From: Tessaracoccus sp.
Lineage (GTDB): Bacteria; Actinomycetota; Actinomycetes; Propionibacteriales; Propionibacteriaceae
NCBI RefSeq assembly: GCF_016714275.1
Contig: NZ_JADJNP010000001.1
Location: 1,550,001 to 1,614,000 of the forward strand
DNA: 64,000 nucleotides
Reading direction: 5' to 3'
Part shown: positions 33,419 through 41,357 of the stretch, one piece after another
Position numbering within the stretch: position 1 is the first letter of the stretch
Layout: every line of letters starts with the position of its first letter
Made by a program: the position numbers and the translations under genes
The notes under the pieces: model-generated
The model's input: only the letters and a program-made list of their open reading frames with translations
What the model was told of the DNA's origin: nothing
Databases searched by the model: none

Positions 33419-33489
33419 AGCGGATGACGGGAATCGAACCCGCGTAGCTAGTTTGGAAGACTAGGGCTCTACCATTGAGCTACATCCGC
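33419..33489 (-). tRNA. tRNA-Gly (anticodon UCC)
   Basis: 71 bases. Acceptor stem GCGGATG/CATCCGC with U discriminator, D-arm AGCTCAATGGTAGAGC, anticodon stem CTAGT/ACTAG around CTTCCAA (anticodon TCC in DNA), T-arm GGTTCGATTCC. CCA is not encoded, unlike in the tRNA-Pro 25 bases away. Confidence 0.95.
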
Positions 33490-33610
33490 AGAACCGCGGG
33501 AGACTCTACCAGAGACCACCGCTTACTCGTCGACGCCGACGGCGCGGCCTCAGCACCCCGCTCCTGGCAGCCACGCTCCGACACGGAGGCTCTGGTAGCG
33601 TCGCGGGGCG

Positions 33611-34414
33611 ATGGCACAGAGTATCTTCATCGACTTCGACGGCACCCTCGCCGAACACGGCGAGGTCCCGCCTGCCCACCTGGCGGCGTTGGCCGATGCC
33701 CGACGGGCCGGCCACCTCGTCTTCCTCTGCACCGGTCGCCCCAAGGCCTTCGTGCCGAACCGGTACCTGCACGGCGTCTTCGACGGCATCGTCTGCGCCG
33801 CGGGCGGCTACGTCGAGATCGACGGCCAGGTGTTGGCTGACATTCGCTTCCCGCAGGAGCTCGCGGCCAGGACGGCGGCGGTGCTCGTGGAGCACGACGC
33901 GATGTTCACTCTCGAGGCGCCCGACCGCTCCCTCACCTCGCCCTCATCGGCCGACCGGCTCCGCGCATTCCTCGCCCGCATCAGAGTCAAAGGAAACGAG
34001 GACGTCCCAGACATCGAGGCGCGCACCGACCTCGACACCTGCTCCTTCAGCAAGGTCTCCGTCATGGACTCGCCCGTCCTCGTCGACGAGCTCGCCCGTC
34101 GCATCGGCCCCGAGATCGGCGCCCTCCCCAGCTCGATCACCGGCTTGAGCGGGCACGCGGGTGAGTTGTACCTGAAGGGTGTCGACAAGTCTGTGGGCAT
34201 CGCGACGGTAGAGCGGCACCTCGGGCTCGACAGGGCGGACATCGTCGCGATCGGCGATGGCATGAACGACCTCGAGATGCTCGGGTACGCCGGCACGGGC
34301 ATCGCGGTCGCCGGAGCGCCTGACGTGGTGCTCGCTGCGGCCCAGCGCGTTATCCCCGGGCCTGCGGAGGCGGGCGTCGCGCACTGTTTCGCGGAACTCG
34401 GCCTCATCTCCTGA
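33611..34414 (+). CDS. HAD-superfamily hydrolase, Cof-type
   Basis: 267 residues. Motif I FIDFDGTLAEHG at the N-terminus, motif II in VFLCTGRPKAF, a C2-type cap, and motifs III/IV in the C-terminus: KSVGIATVERHLG and IAIGDGMNDLEML. Cof-type enzymes dephosphorylate small phosphorylated metabolites such as sugar phosphates or cofactors; the substrate here is unknown. ATG 33611 has TAGCGT nine bases upstream and no Shine-Dalgarno. It is convergent with the GntR gene, 19 bases apart. Confidence 0.9.
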   Translation: MAQSIFIDFDGTLAEHGEVPPAHLAALADARRAGHLVFLCTGRPKAFVPNRYLHGVFDGIVCAAGGYVEIDGQVLADIRFPQELAARTAAVLVEHDAMFTLEAPDRSLTSPSSADRLRAFLARIRVKGNEDVPDIEARTDLDTCSFSKVSVMDSPVLVDELARRIGPEIGALPSSITGLSGHAGELYLKGVDKSVGIATVERHLGLDRADIVAIGDGMNDLEMLGYAGTGIAVAGAPDVVLAAAQRVIPGPAEAGVAHCFAELGLIS

Positions 34415-34433
34415 GCTCCCGCGATGCGAAGAC

Positions 34434-35093
34434 CTACTCGTCGGACGGGACGGCGCTGCTCAGGCGACGGCGGGAGCCGTCGAGATGCTCGTCCAAAGCT
34501 TCGACGAAGCGGTCGACATCGCCCTCCTTCGCCAGGTCCAGCAGTAGCTTGTGATCCTGGTACGACGGCGTCAGGTCGGCGTCCTGCGCGTTGGTGATCT
34601 CCAACAGAGTCGCGAAGGTCGGCTCATACTGCTGCCAGAGCGCCAACAGGCGAGAGTTGCCGGAGGCGCGGTAGAACTCGGTGTGGAAGGCGAGGTCGGC
34701 GACGGCGAACGCGGCTTCGTCGCGCACCTCGGCGCAGCGTCGCATCCGGTCGAGGTTCCGCTCGGCACCGCTCCAGTCCGCCTCACTGCCCCGCGCGATC
34801 GCCAGCCGACCCGCCAGCCGCTCTGCGGCGGCACGCACCTCGTACAACTCCGCGACATCATGCTGGGTGAAAGCCTTGACATAGAAGCCGCGCCGTCGCG
34901 ACTCCAGCAGCCCCTCCGCCAGCAACATGCGGAACGCGTCGCGCACCGGGCCACGACTGACGCCGTGGTCGGCCGCCAGGGTGTCCTCCACGAGGTGGGT
35001 GCCGGGCTGCAGTTGCCCCCGGACCACCCGTGCGCGCAGCAGCCGCGCCAGCTGCTCACCCAGCGCCACCGAACGGATCTGCATCGAGCTCAT
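34434..35093 (-). CDS. GntR-family regulator, FCD subfamily (first locus)
   Basis: 219 residues. N-terminal winged helix (ALGEQLARLLRARVVRGQLQPGTHLVEDTLAADHGVSRGPVRDAFRML is the DNA-binding segment, positions about 7-55, cited here in short: HGVSRGPVRDAF) and a C-terminal FCD ligand-binding domain with DLAFHTEFYRAS and the metal-binding His pattern ending in DEHLDGS. It is divergent from the DapA-TctCBA-neuraminidase operon and is its likely regulator. The ATG at 35093 follows GAGGGAG. The ligand is probably an acidic sugar or its breakdown product (inference). Confidence 0.88.
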   Translation of the reverse strand: MSSMQIRSVALGEQLARLLRARVVRGQLQPGTHLVEDTLAADHGVSRGPVRDAFRMLLAEGLLESRRRGFYVKAFTQHDVAELYEVRAAAERLAGRLAIARGSEADWSGAERNLDRMRRCAEVRDEAAFAVADLAFHTEFYRASGNSRLLALWQQYEPTFATLLEITNAQDADLTPSYQDHKLLLDLAKEGDVDRFVEALDEHLDGSRRRLSSAVPSDE

Positions 35094-35173
35094 CGGACCC
35101 ACTCCCTCTCGTTTCGGTAACAAATCTTGCCGAACTCTTGCACATCGTGACGCCGCCCGCTAGCGTTTCGACA

Positions 35174-35185
35174 ACCGTTAACGGT
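35174..35185. promoter_or_regulatory. Palindromic operator in the GntR/DapA intergenic region
   Basis: ACCGTTAACGGT is a perfect 12-base palindrome. TAGCGT at 35161-35166 could be the -10 hexamer of the DapA operon, placing the transcription start at the palindrome. A looser inverted repeat, TTCGG and CCGAA (35113-35133), lies nearer the gntR start. The first is the better candidate site for the GntR regulator. Confidence 0.5.
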
Positions 35186-35211
35186 AAACGACACGATGAG
35201 GTGACTTACAC

Positions 35212-36069
35212 ATGACCCCTCCTGAGGTCCTCTCGGCGATCATCACGCCGTTCCTTCCAGACGGCGAGCTCGACCTCGCCGGCCTCACCCACAACCTGCG
35301 GCGCATAGAACCCCTTGTCGACGGCGTGTTCGCCGCCGGAACGACGGGCGAGTTCCTCGCCCTGTCGCAGGGCGAGCACGAGCAGGTGATCACCACGGCG
35401 CTCGACGTCTTCGGCCCGGCCCGAGTGGTCGTGCACGTCGGCGCGGCCAGCACGCGCGACGCCGTCGCGCTCGCCCGGCAGTCCAGCCAGCTCGGCGCCA
35501 TCCGGTTCGCCGCCATCACGCCCTACTACCTGAAGGCGAGCAGCGCGGGCATCCTGCGCCACTGGTCGGCCATCAACGAGGCGTGCGACGGCGAGTTCTA
35601 CGGCTACGTCTTCCCTGACGTCGCGGTCACCGACCTCCTGCCCGAGCAACTGCCCGAGGTCCTCGCCTCCGGCATCACGGGCATCAAGGTCTCGGCGACG
35701 GCTTCCACGCGCGTCGTCGAGTATCTCGCCAACGCTCCCGAGGGCTTCAAGCTCTGGTCGGGCAACGACGCCGATGTCCCCAACGTCATGGCCGCCGGCG
35801 GCACCGGCACCGTCTCCGGCGTCAGCTGCGCCGTCCCCCTGCCTTGGGCGGCGCTGCGCGACGCCATGGCCGCGGGCGACCAGGAAGCCGCCGAAAAGGC
35901 CCAGGCCATCATCGCGCGGGTCGTTCCCGTGCTCGGCCCCAGCATCGCGAACCTCAAGGTCGCCCTCGACAAGCAAGGATTTACCGGCGGCGCCTGCCGC
36001 ATGGTGATCGACTCCCCCACCCCAGAGACCCTCACCCAGATCGACGAAGTCGTCGCCCTGGCCAACTAA
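35212..36069 (+). CDS. Dihydrodipicolinate synthase/N-acetylneuraminate lyase family aldolase
   Basis: 285 residues, TIM-barrel class I aldolase. The GTTGE carboxylate-binding motif sits in AAGTTGEFLAL, the catalytic Tyr region in FYGYVFPD and the Schiff-base Lys in GIKVSAT. The family makes or cleaves 2-oxo acids (dihydrodipicolinate, sialic acid, KDG and others). The setting, next to a TctCBA transporter and a neuraminidase-like gene under an FCD regulator, points to cleavage of an imported sugar acid rather than lysine synthesis. The exact substrate cannot be told. First gene of the operon, with GAGGTG before the ATG. Confidence 0.88.
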   Translation: MTPPEVLSAIITPFLPDGELDLAGLTHNLRRIEPLVDGVFAAGTTGEFLALSQGEHEQVITTALDVFGPARVVVHVGAASTRDAVALARQSSQLGAIRFAAITPYYLKASSAGILRHWSAINEACDGEFYGYVFPDVAVTDLLPEQLPEVLASGITGIKVSATASTRVVEYLANAPEGFKLWSGNDADVPNVMAAGGTGTVSGVSCAVPLPWAALRDAMAAGDQEAAEKAQAIIARVVPVLGPSIANLKVALDKQGFTGGACRMVIDSPTPETLTQIDEVVALAN

Positions 36070-36091
36070 TCCGAAGAAGGAGAAACCCACC

Positions 36092-37063
36092 ATGAAGCGT
36101 CGAGCTCTCATTATCGCCACGGCGGCTGCCGTCGCCCTCGGCTCTGCCGCCTGTACCACCCGCAACGAAGGCGGCGGCAACGCCGGCGGCGGTGCCGAGT
36201 TCCCCACCAAGGACATCACGCTGATCGTGCAGGCCGCGGCCGGCGGCGGCTCGGATCTGTCGTCCCGCGCGCTCGCCACCGCGATGGAGCCCATCATCGG
36301 CAAGTCCATCATCGTCGAGAACCGCCCCGGCGCCTCCGGCTCCACCGCGATGCTGCACGTGAAGGAGCAGAAGCCGGACGGCTACACCATCGGCTTCGGC
36401 CCGGTGGAGATCGCCATGCTCGGCAGCATGAACTACGACATCAAGCCGGCCGATTTCGACATGCTCGGCCAGATCATGCTCGGACCCGGCGTCCTCTCGG
36501 TACCCGCCAACAGCCCGTACAACACGCTGGAGGAGTTCGTCGCAGCCGCGAAGGACAAGGAGATGACGGTCTCCAACTCGGGCGCGGGCTCCATCTGGGA
36601 GATGCTCGGAAAGAGCCTCGCCACCGAGACCGGCGCCAAGATCAAGCCGGTTCCGTTCGACGGCGGCGCCCCCGCCGTCGCGGCCGTGCTCGGCGACCCG
36701 CCGCAGGTCGACGCTGCGGCGTCGGGCGTCAACGAGGTCAAGCAGAACCTCGCCGACGGCAAGCTCAAGGTGCTGGCCATCTTCCACTCCGAGCGTCACC
36801 CCGAGCTCCCCGACGTGCCCACCGCCAAGGAGCAGGGCGTCGACATCGAGATCGGCGGCTGGGGCGGCATCTACGCCCCCAAGGGCCTGCCGGAGGACGT
36901 CCACAAGAAGCTCGAGGAGAGCATCGCCAAGGCCGTGGAGGCCGACTCGTACAAGCAGGTCATCACCTCCAGCGGCAACCTCGTGGTCTACAAGAACTCG
37001 GCAGACTTCACCGCGTTCGCCGAGGCCGAGGCCAAGCGCTTCGCTGAGCTGATCGGCAGCTAG
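36092..37063 (+). CDS. tctC: Tripartite tricarboxylate transporter substrate-binding protein (TctC/Bug)
   Basis: 323 residues. Lipoprotein signal peptide with a lipobox at LGSAACTT (Cys near 20). The mature part follows the Bug-family pattern: KDITLIVQAAAGGGSDLSSRALA, VENRPGASG, and the C-terminal AKEQGVDIEIGGWGGIYAPKGLP. Binds an extracellular carboxylate and hands it to TctAB. ATG after AAGAAGGAG. Bug proteins are much commoner in proteobacteria than in this group, although actinobacterial members exist. Confidence 0.92.
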   Translation: MKRRALIIATAAAVALGSAACTTRNEGGGNAGGGAEFPTKDITLIVQAAAGGGSDLSSRALATAMEPIIGKSIIVENRPGASGSTAMLHVKEQKPDGYTIGFGPVEIAMLGSMNYDIKPADFDMLGQIMLGPGVLSVPANSPYNTLEEFVAAAKDKEMTVSNSGAGSIWEMLGKSLATETGAKIKPVPFDGGAPAVAAVLGDPPQVDAAASGVNEVKQNLADGKLKVLAIFHSERHPELPDVPTAKEQGVDIEIGGWGGIYAPKGLPEDVHKKLEESIAKAVEADSYKQVITSSGNLVVYKNSADFTAFAEAEAKRFAELIGS

Positions 37064-37066
37064 TCG

Positions 37067-37549
37067 ATGACCGACGACATCCTCGCTGAGGAGGTGACCA
37101 CGCCCGAGTCTCCGATCATGGAGAAGCTCACAGCGGCGGTGGTCACCGTCTTCGGTCTCGCCATGCTCGTTGCGGCGCGCGGCATCGTGCTCCGCAACGA
37201 GCCGGGCGGCGTTGATCCGCGGTGGTGGCCCACCGTGATCGCGGTCGGCATCATCGCGTGCGGCCTGTGGATGACGTTCAACGCCTTCCGCGGCGTCGCC
37301 ATCGAGCGTACGGTCGACGAATCGAGCGGCCAAGGCTGGATCCAGGTGGGCATCACCGTCGGTGCCCTCGCCGTCGTCCTCGTGCTGTGGCACTTCGGCG
37401 TCGGCTTCCTCGTGCTCGGTCCCGCCTACCTCATCGCCACGAACTGGGTGTACGGGCTCCGTCGCTGGACGACGCTCCTGTTGTTCCCGGCGATCATCGC
37501 GGGGCTCCTCTACCTGGTGTTCATGCTCCTGTTGAAGGTTCCGCTGTGA
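37067..37549 (+). CDS. tctB: Tripartite tricarboxylate transporter small membrane subunit (TctB)
   Basis: 160 residues with four hydrophobic segments and the TctB-typical GGVDPRWWPTVIA motif in the first loop. It forms the membrane complex with TctA. It starts three bases after tctC and its stop overlaps the tctA start (GTGA). Confidence 0.88.
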   Translation: MTDDILAEEVTTPESPIMEKLTAAVVTVFGLAMLVAARGIVLRNEPGGVDPRWWPTVIAVGIIACGLWMTFNAFRGVAIERTVDESSGQGWIQVGITVGALAVVLVLWHFGVGFLVLGPAYLIATNWVYGLRRWTTLLLFPAIIAGLLYLVFMLLLKVPL

Positions 37550-39042
37550 ACGGGCTCGCGGAAGGCCTCGCTGCCGTCTTCGAGCCGACGGCGCTCCTGT
37601 GCTTCGCGATCGGGCTGGGCCTCGGCATGCTCGTCGGCGTGTTCCCGGGCATCACGATCTCGATGGCCGTCGCGCTGGCCACCTCGTTCACACTCACGCT
37701 CGAGCCCGCCCAGGGCCTCGCCATGCTGCTGGCCATCTACGTGGCCGCGCAGTACGGCGACCGCATCCCGTCGATCCTCGTGAACACGCCCGGCACGCCT
37801 GCCGCCGTCGCAACGACACTCGACGGGTACCCGATGGCCCGCAAGGGCCAGGCAGGCCTCGCCCTGTCGATCTCGGCGATCGCGACGACCGTCGGCATCA
37901 TGATGTCGATGCTGGTGCTGATCTTCCTGGCGCAGCCCATCGCGGCCTTCGCCCTGAAGTTCGGGCCGTTCGAGATGTTCGCGCTGGTGGTCTTCGGCCT
38001 CACCGTCATCATCTCGATCGCGTCGAACTCGCTCGCAAAGGGCATCTTCGCCGGCTTCTTCGGCATCGCGCTCGGCATCATCGGGCTCGACCCGATCACG
38101 GGTGATCAGCGGTTCGCGTTCGGCATCAACGAGTTGAGCGGCGGGCTGCACTTCATCGCGCTGATCATCGGCCTGTTCGGCATCACCGAGGTGCTCGACC
38201 AGATCCTGACCCATTCGGAGAAGAAGAGCCACACCATCACGTCGCTCGGTCGTTGGTGGCCGAACAAGTCGGAGCTGAAGCGCGTGGCGAAGCCGATGGC
38301 CCAGTCCGGTGCGCTGGGCGTCGTCATCGGCGTGGTTCCCGCGGCTGGAGGCGACATCGCCGGCCTCGTCGGATGGAACCGCGCCAAGGCGATCTCGAAG
38401 CACCCGGAGGAGTTCGGCAAGGGCTCCATCGAGGGTCTCGTCGGCTCCGACACGGCATCCAGCTCGACGCTGGGTGGCGCGGTCACCACCACACTCGCCC
38501 TGGGCATCCCGGGCGACTCGGTGATGGCGATCATGCTCGGCTCGATGATCATCTGGGGCATCCAGCCCGGACCTTCGCTGTTCGAGCGGCGGCCGGACAT
38601 CATCGTCACGATCGTGGCGATCATGCTGATGGCGACCATCGGCTCGACCATCATCAGCCTGATCCGCACCAAGGGCATGACGAAGCTGCTGGACCTCAAG
38701 CCACAGCTGCTCTGGGGCGTCATCCTCGTGTTCTGTGTTGTCGGCACGTACGCCACCACCAACAACGTGCTGACCGTCGTGCAGATGCTCTGCTTCGGTG
38801 TCCTCGGCCTTGCGCTGCGCCGCGCCGGTATCCCGGCGGGCCCGATCGTGCTCGGTTTCCTGCTCGGCCCGCTTGCGGAGTCGAACCTGCGCCGCGCGCT
38901 GCTCATCGGACACCCCATCGAGCTGCTGACCCGCCCGATCTCGCTGATTCTGCTGCTCCTCGCAGCCGCATCGCTGCTCTGGCCGGTCATCAAGAGATCC
39001 ATCGATCGCCGGAAGGCCGCAAAGGAGGTCACCTCAGCGTGA
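37546..39042 (+). CDS. tctA: Tripartite tricarboxylate transporter large membrane subunit (TctA)
   Basis: 498 residues, about 12 membrane helices. Family hallmarks: LGMLVGVFPGITISMAVAL near the start, the conserved GDRIPSILVNTPGTP, and VVPAAGGDIAGLVGW with the second half GSDTASSSTLGGAVTTTLALGIPGDS. It is the ion-coupled transport subunit. The GTG at 37546 overlaps the tctB stop; longer in-frame starts would run through tctB and are rejected. Confidence 0.93.
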   Translation: MNGLAEGLAAVFEPTALLCFAIGLGLGMLVGVFPGITISMAVALATSFTLTLEPAQGLAMLLAIYVAAQYGDRIPSILVNTPGTPAAVATTLDGYPMARKGQAGLALSISAIATTVGIMMSMLVLIFLAQPIAAFALKFGPFEMFALVVFGLTVIISIASNSLAKGIFAGFFGIALGIIGLDPITGDQRFAFGINELSGGLHFIALIIGLFGITEVLDQILTHSEKKSHTITSLGRWWPNKSELKRVAKPMAQSGALGVVIGVVPAAGGDIAGLVGWNRAKAISKHPEEFGKGSIEGLVGSDTASSSTLGGAVTTTLALGIPGDSVMAIMLGSMIIWGIQPGPSLFERRPDIIVTIVAIMLMATIGSTIISLIRTKGMTKLLDLKPQLLWGVILVFCVVGTYATTNNVLTVVQMLCFGVLGLALRRAGIPAGPIVLGFLLGPLAESNLRRALLIGHPIELLTRPISLILLLLAAASLLWPVIKRSIDRRKAAKEVTSA

Positions 39043-40055
39043 CACGACGTCTGTTCCCCGCTTCCCCCGGGGTCCAGGTCCACGCCAGCACCCTGCTCCC
39101 CCTCCCGGGGCGCGGGGTGTTGGTGTCCTGGTTCGCCGGGCCGCACGAAGGCCATCCCGACACGGCCATCCGGGTGCTGCGTCGCGCCGATGGCCAGGAC
39201 ATCATCGTCGACCTCTTCCCAGGCGACGCCCAGCCCCACTGGAACCCCGTCCTCACCTGGGGACCGGACGGCGCCGTGTGGCTGTTCTTCAAGCGCGGCC
39301 ACCGCATCGACGAGTGGACCACCTGGGTCGCCGTCTCGCCCGACGAAGGCCGCACCTGGCGCGAGCCGTTCGAGTTGGTGCCCGGCGACCGCTCCGGGGG
39401 CCGCGGCCCGGTTCGGCAGGCTCCGGTCCATGTCGGCTCCACGTGGCTCGCCGCGGGATCCGTCGAGGAGTGGACGACCCCGCGGTGGGACTGCTTCGTC
39501 GATCTCTCCACCGACGACGGCGACAGCTGGCGGCAGGTACGCATTCCGCTCGACCACGCGGCGACGGAGGGTGCCGGCTGCATCCAGCCCTGGGTAGTGC
39601 CCGGCACGGAGACCGCGCTCGTCATGCTGGCGCGCAGCACCGCGGGAGCCGTCTTCCGTTCCGTCACCGACGACCCCGCCGTCTGGCCGGAGCTGCGCCC
39701 GACGGCCCTGCCGAACAACAACAGCGGCATCGCGGTCGTCGACCTTCCCGGCGGGGCGTTGGCCTGCGTCCACAACGACGCAGCCGGTGACTGGGGCGCC
39801 CGCTCCCGGCTCGTCGTGTCGCGCTCCGACGACGACGGCCTGACCTGGCGCCAGGTCGCGGTCCTCGAAAACGGCACCCCCGGCGGGGCCGACGGCGCGC
39901 CCACCGCAGCCGGCGCGACCGGCATCGTGACCACCGGCGACGGCGAGTACTCCTACCCGTCGGCAGTCCTCGTCGACGACGAACTGTGGATCACGTACTC
40001 GTGGCAGCGCCGCTCCATCGCGCTGGCGCGGCTGCCGATTGACGAACTGGGCTGA
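39039..40055 (+). CDS. Neuraminidase-like BNR-repeat protein (COG4692 type)
   Basis: 338 residues, six-bladed beta-propeller expected. Asp-boxes are visible as SPDEGRTW, STDDGDSW and SDDDGLTW. The N-terminal pattern HASTLLPLPGRGVLVSWFAGPHEGHPDTAIRV is that of predicted neuraminidases of COG4692. There is no signal peptide, so the protein should be cytoplasmic. The GTG overlaps the tctA stop and has AAAGGAGG upstream. Whether it hydrolyses sialosides or another uronic or ulosonic acid glycoside is open. Confidence 0.8.
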   Translation: MTRRLFPASPGVQVHASTLLPLPGRGVLVSWFAGPHEGHPDTAIRVLRRADGQDIIVDLFPGDAQPHWNPVLTWGPDGAVWLFFKRGHRIDEWTTWVAVSPDEGRTWREPFELVPGDRSGGRGPVRQAPVHVGSTWLAAGSVEEWTTPRWDCFVDLSTDDGDSWRQVRIPLDHAATEGAGCIQPWVVPGTETALVMLARSTAGAVFRSVTDDPAVWPELRPTALPNNNSGIAVVDLPGGALACVHNDAAGDWGARSRLVVSRSDDDGLTWRQVAVLENGTPGGADGAPTAAGATGIVTTGDGEYSYPSAVLVDDELWITYSWQRRSIALARLPIDELG

Positions 40056-40063
40056 GTCAGCCC
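40049..40063. terminator. Palindrome across two convergent stop codons
   Basis: GGGCTGAGTCAGCCC is a perfect palindrome around one G. It contains the TGA of the plus-strand neuraminidase-like gene and the TGA of the minus-strand gene at 40057. The 7-bp stem is short, so any terminator activity would be weak. Confidence 0.35.
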
Positions 40064-41355
40064 GCGTTGACCGACAGCCAGGCGATGTCCACCGGGTCGG
40101 GACGCGTCGTCAGCTGACACAGGAGACGGGCCTCCGCGGAGCGCGCGTACGCGGCGACGTGGAGGCCCTCTTCGCGCTCCCCCAGCACCGCGGCGAGCAG
40201 TTTGGCCACCGCGACGTCGCGGCCGCGCTCGGGGCGGCCGTCCGTGTGTGGGCGTCCGTAGCTGAGGCGGGCGACCGCGTCGACCCCAGCAGTGATGAGG
40301 TCGCCGACGGGCCAGCCACCGGCCAGCACCTCGGGCGCGAGCCCATGCAGCGCGAGCAGGATCGCGTCGTCCGGGCGTCCCCCTGCCAGCACTTCGGCCG
40401 CGGCCTCGTCGAGCCGCGGGGCGGGCAGGCCGAGCATCACGGCCAGCTGCGCGGCAGACACCGACCACGCCGTCGGGCTCTCCGCGTGGGTGCCGAGCAC
40501 CCAGTCGACGCGGTCGAGGAGTTCCTCCCGGAGCGGCCCGTCCAACAGATGGCGGGTCGCGACGTAGGCCCAGACATCCGACGAGCCCGAGGTGGCCGCC
40601 AGGGCCTCGCGCAACTCCTCGATCCGCCTGTATCCGCCGATCTCCACCCGGGTGGCGCCCGAGGCGTTCCACACGACGACGTGGCCAAGGCCCTCGGGCG
40701 GGGGCACCTCGAACTCGCCGTCGTCGTCGAGGAGGTTGCGTTCTTCGCCCTCGACGGTGACCGTCCCGTCGGGCGCGACCACCTGGATGTAGTCCCCGAT
40801 CGGCACGTAGCGCACCAACGGCAGCCACGACTGCTCGCCGGGTGCGTCCAACAGACCGCCGGGGTAGGCCTCGTAGGTCCACGCGGCGCTGACAACCTGC
40901 CGCGGCGCGAGTGTGACCTCCTCGCCCAACGGGTGGCTGAGCACCGGCCCCTCGCCGGGAGCGGACAGTCCGCGCCGCTGGGTAAGCACGCCCGGGCCAT
41001 CCGCCGACGGGAGGAGGATCTCGGCGGAGGCACCGGCGTGCCAGCTGATGGGCTCGCGCTCCCCCTCGACATGGAGGACGGGGCCGGGCACGGTCAGCAC
41101 GTCGTCGACCACCGACTCCAGGACGATGTCGAGCCGCAGTCGCCGCCCGCCACTGACCCGGACGTGCGCCAGGACTCCTGCCTCGTGCTCGACGACGGAG
41201 CCGACAGACTCCTCGAGAGGGCGCTGCGTCAGCCACTCGTCGCCGAACCCCACCGAGAGCAGCCGAAGCCTGCCCTCGCCGCGGAGCGCGAACGCGCCGT
41301 CGTCGAAGCCGGACTCGAACGCCTCGGAGACGAGGCCCACCACCTCGACCGACAC
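40057..41355 (-). CDS. Unrecognised protein, last gene of the GH65 operon
   Basis: 432 residues that I do not recognise. The N-terminal two thirds look beta-rich, with many short strands (GRLRLLSVGFGDEWLTQRP, GVLAHVRVSGGRRLRLDIVL, GHVVVWNASGATRVEIGGY). The C-terminal third (from about 255) is helical and Leu/Ala-rich, like a repeat or lid domain. There is no signal peptide or membrane segment. It starts at GTG two bases after the GH65 stop, so it must be co-translated. A carbohydrate-related or accessory role is suggested only by context. Confidence 0.75.
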   Translation of the reverse strand: MSVEVVGLVSEAFESGFDDGAFALRGEGRLRLLSVGFGDEWLTQRPLEESVGSVVEHEAGVLAHVRVSGGRRLRLDIVLESVVDDVLTVPGPVLHVEGEREPISWHAGASAEILLPSADGPGVLTQRRGLSAPGEGPVLSHPLGEEVTLAPRQVVSAAWTYEAYPGGLLDAPGEQSWLPLVRYVPIGDYIQVVAPDGTVTVEGEERNLLDDDGEFEVPPPEGLGHVVVWNASGATRVEIGGYRRIEELREALAATSGSSDVWAYVATRHLLDGPLREELLDRVDWVLGTHAESPTAWSVSAAQLAVMLGLPAPRLDEAAAEVLAGGRPDDAILLALHGLAPEVLAGGWPVGDLITAGVDAVARLSYGRPHTDGRPERGRDVAVAKLLAAVLGEREEGLHVAAYARSAEARLLCQLTTRPDPVDIAWLSVNAG

Positions 41356-41357
41356 GC

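Noticed and set aside
33318..33489. tRNA pair as an integration site of a mobile element
   Set aside because: Both tRNAs are complete, and there is no integrase, att repeat or atypical DNA on either side.
37222..37545. Longer tctA frame starting inside tctB
   Set aside because: The upstream part is an out-of-frame reading of tctB; the GTG at 37546 overlaps the tctB stop as expected.
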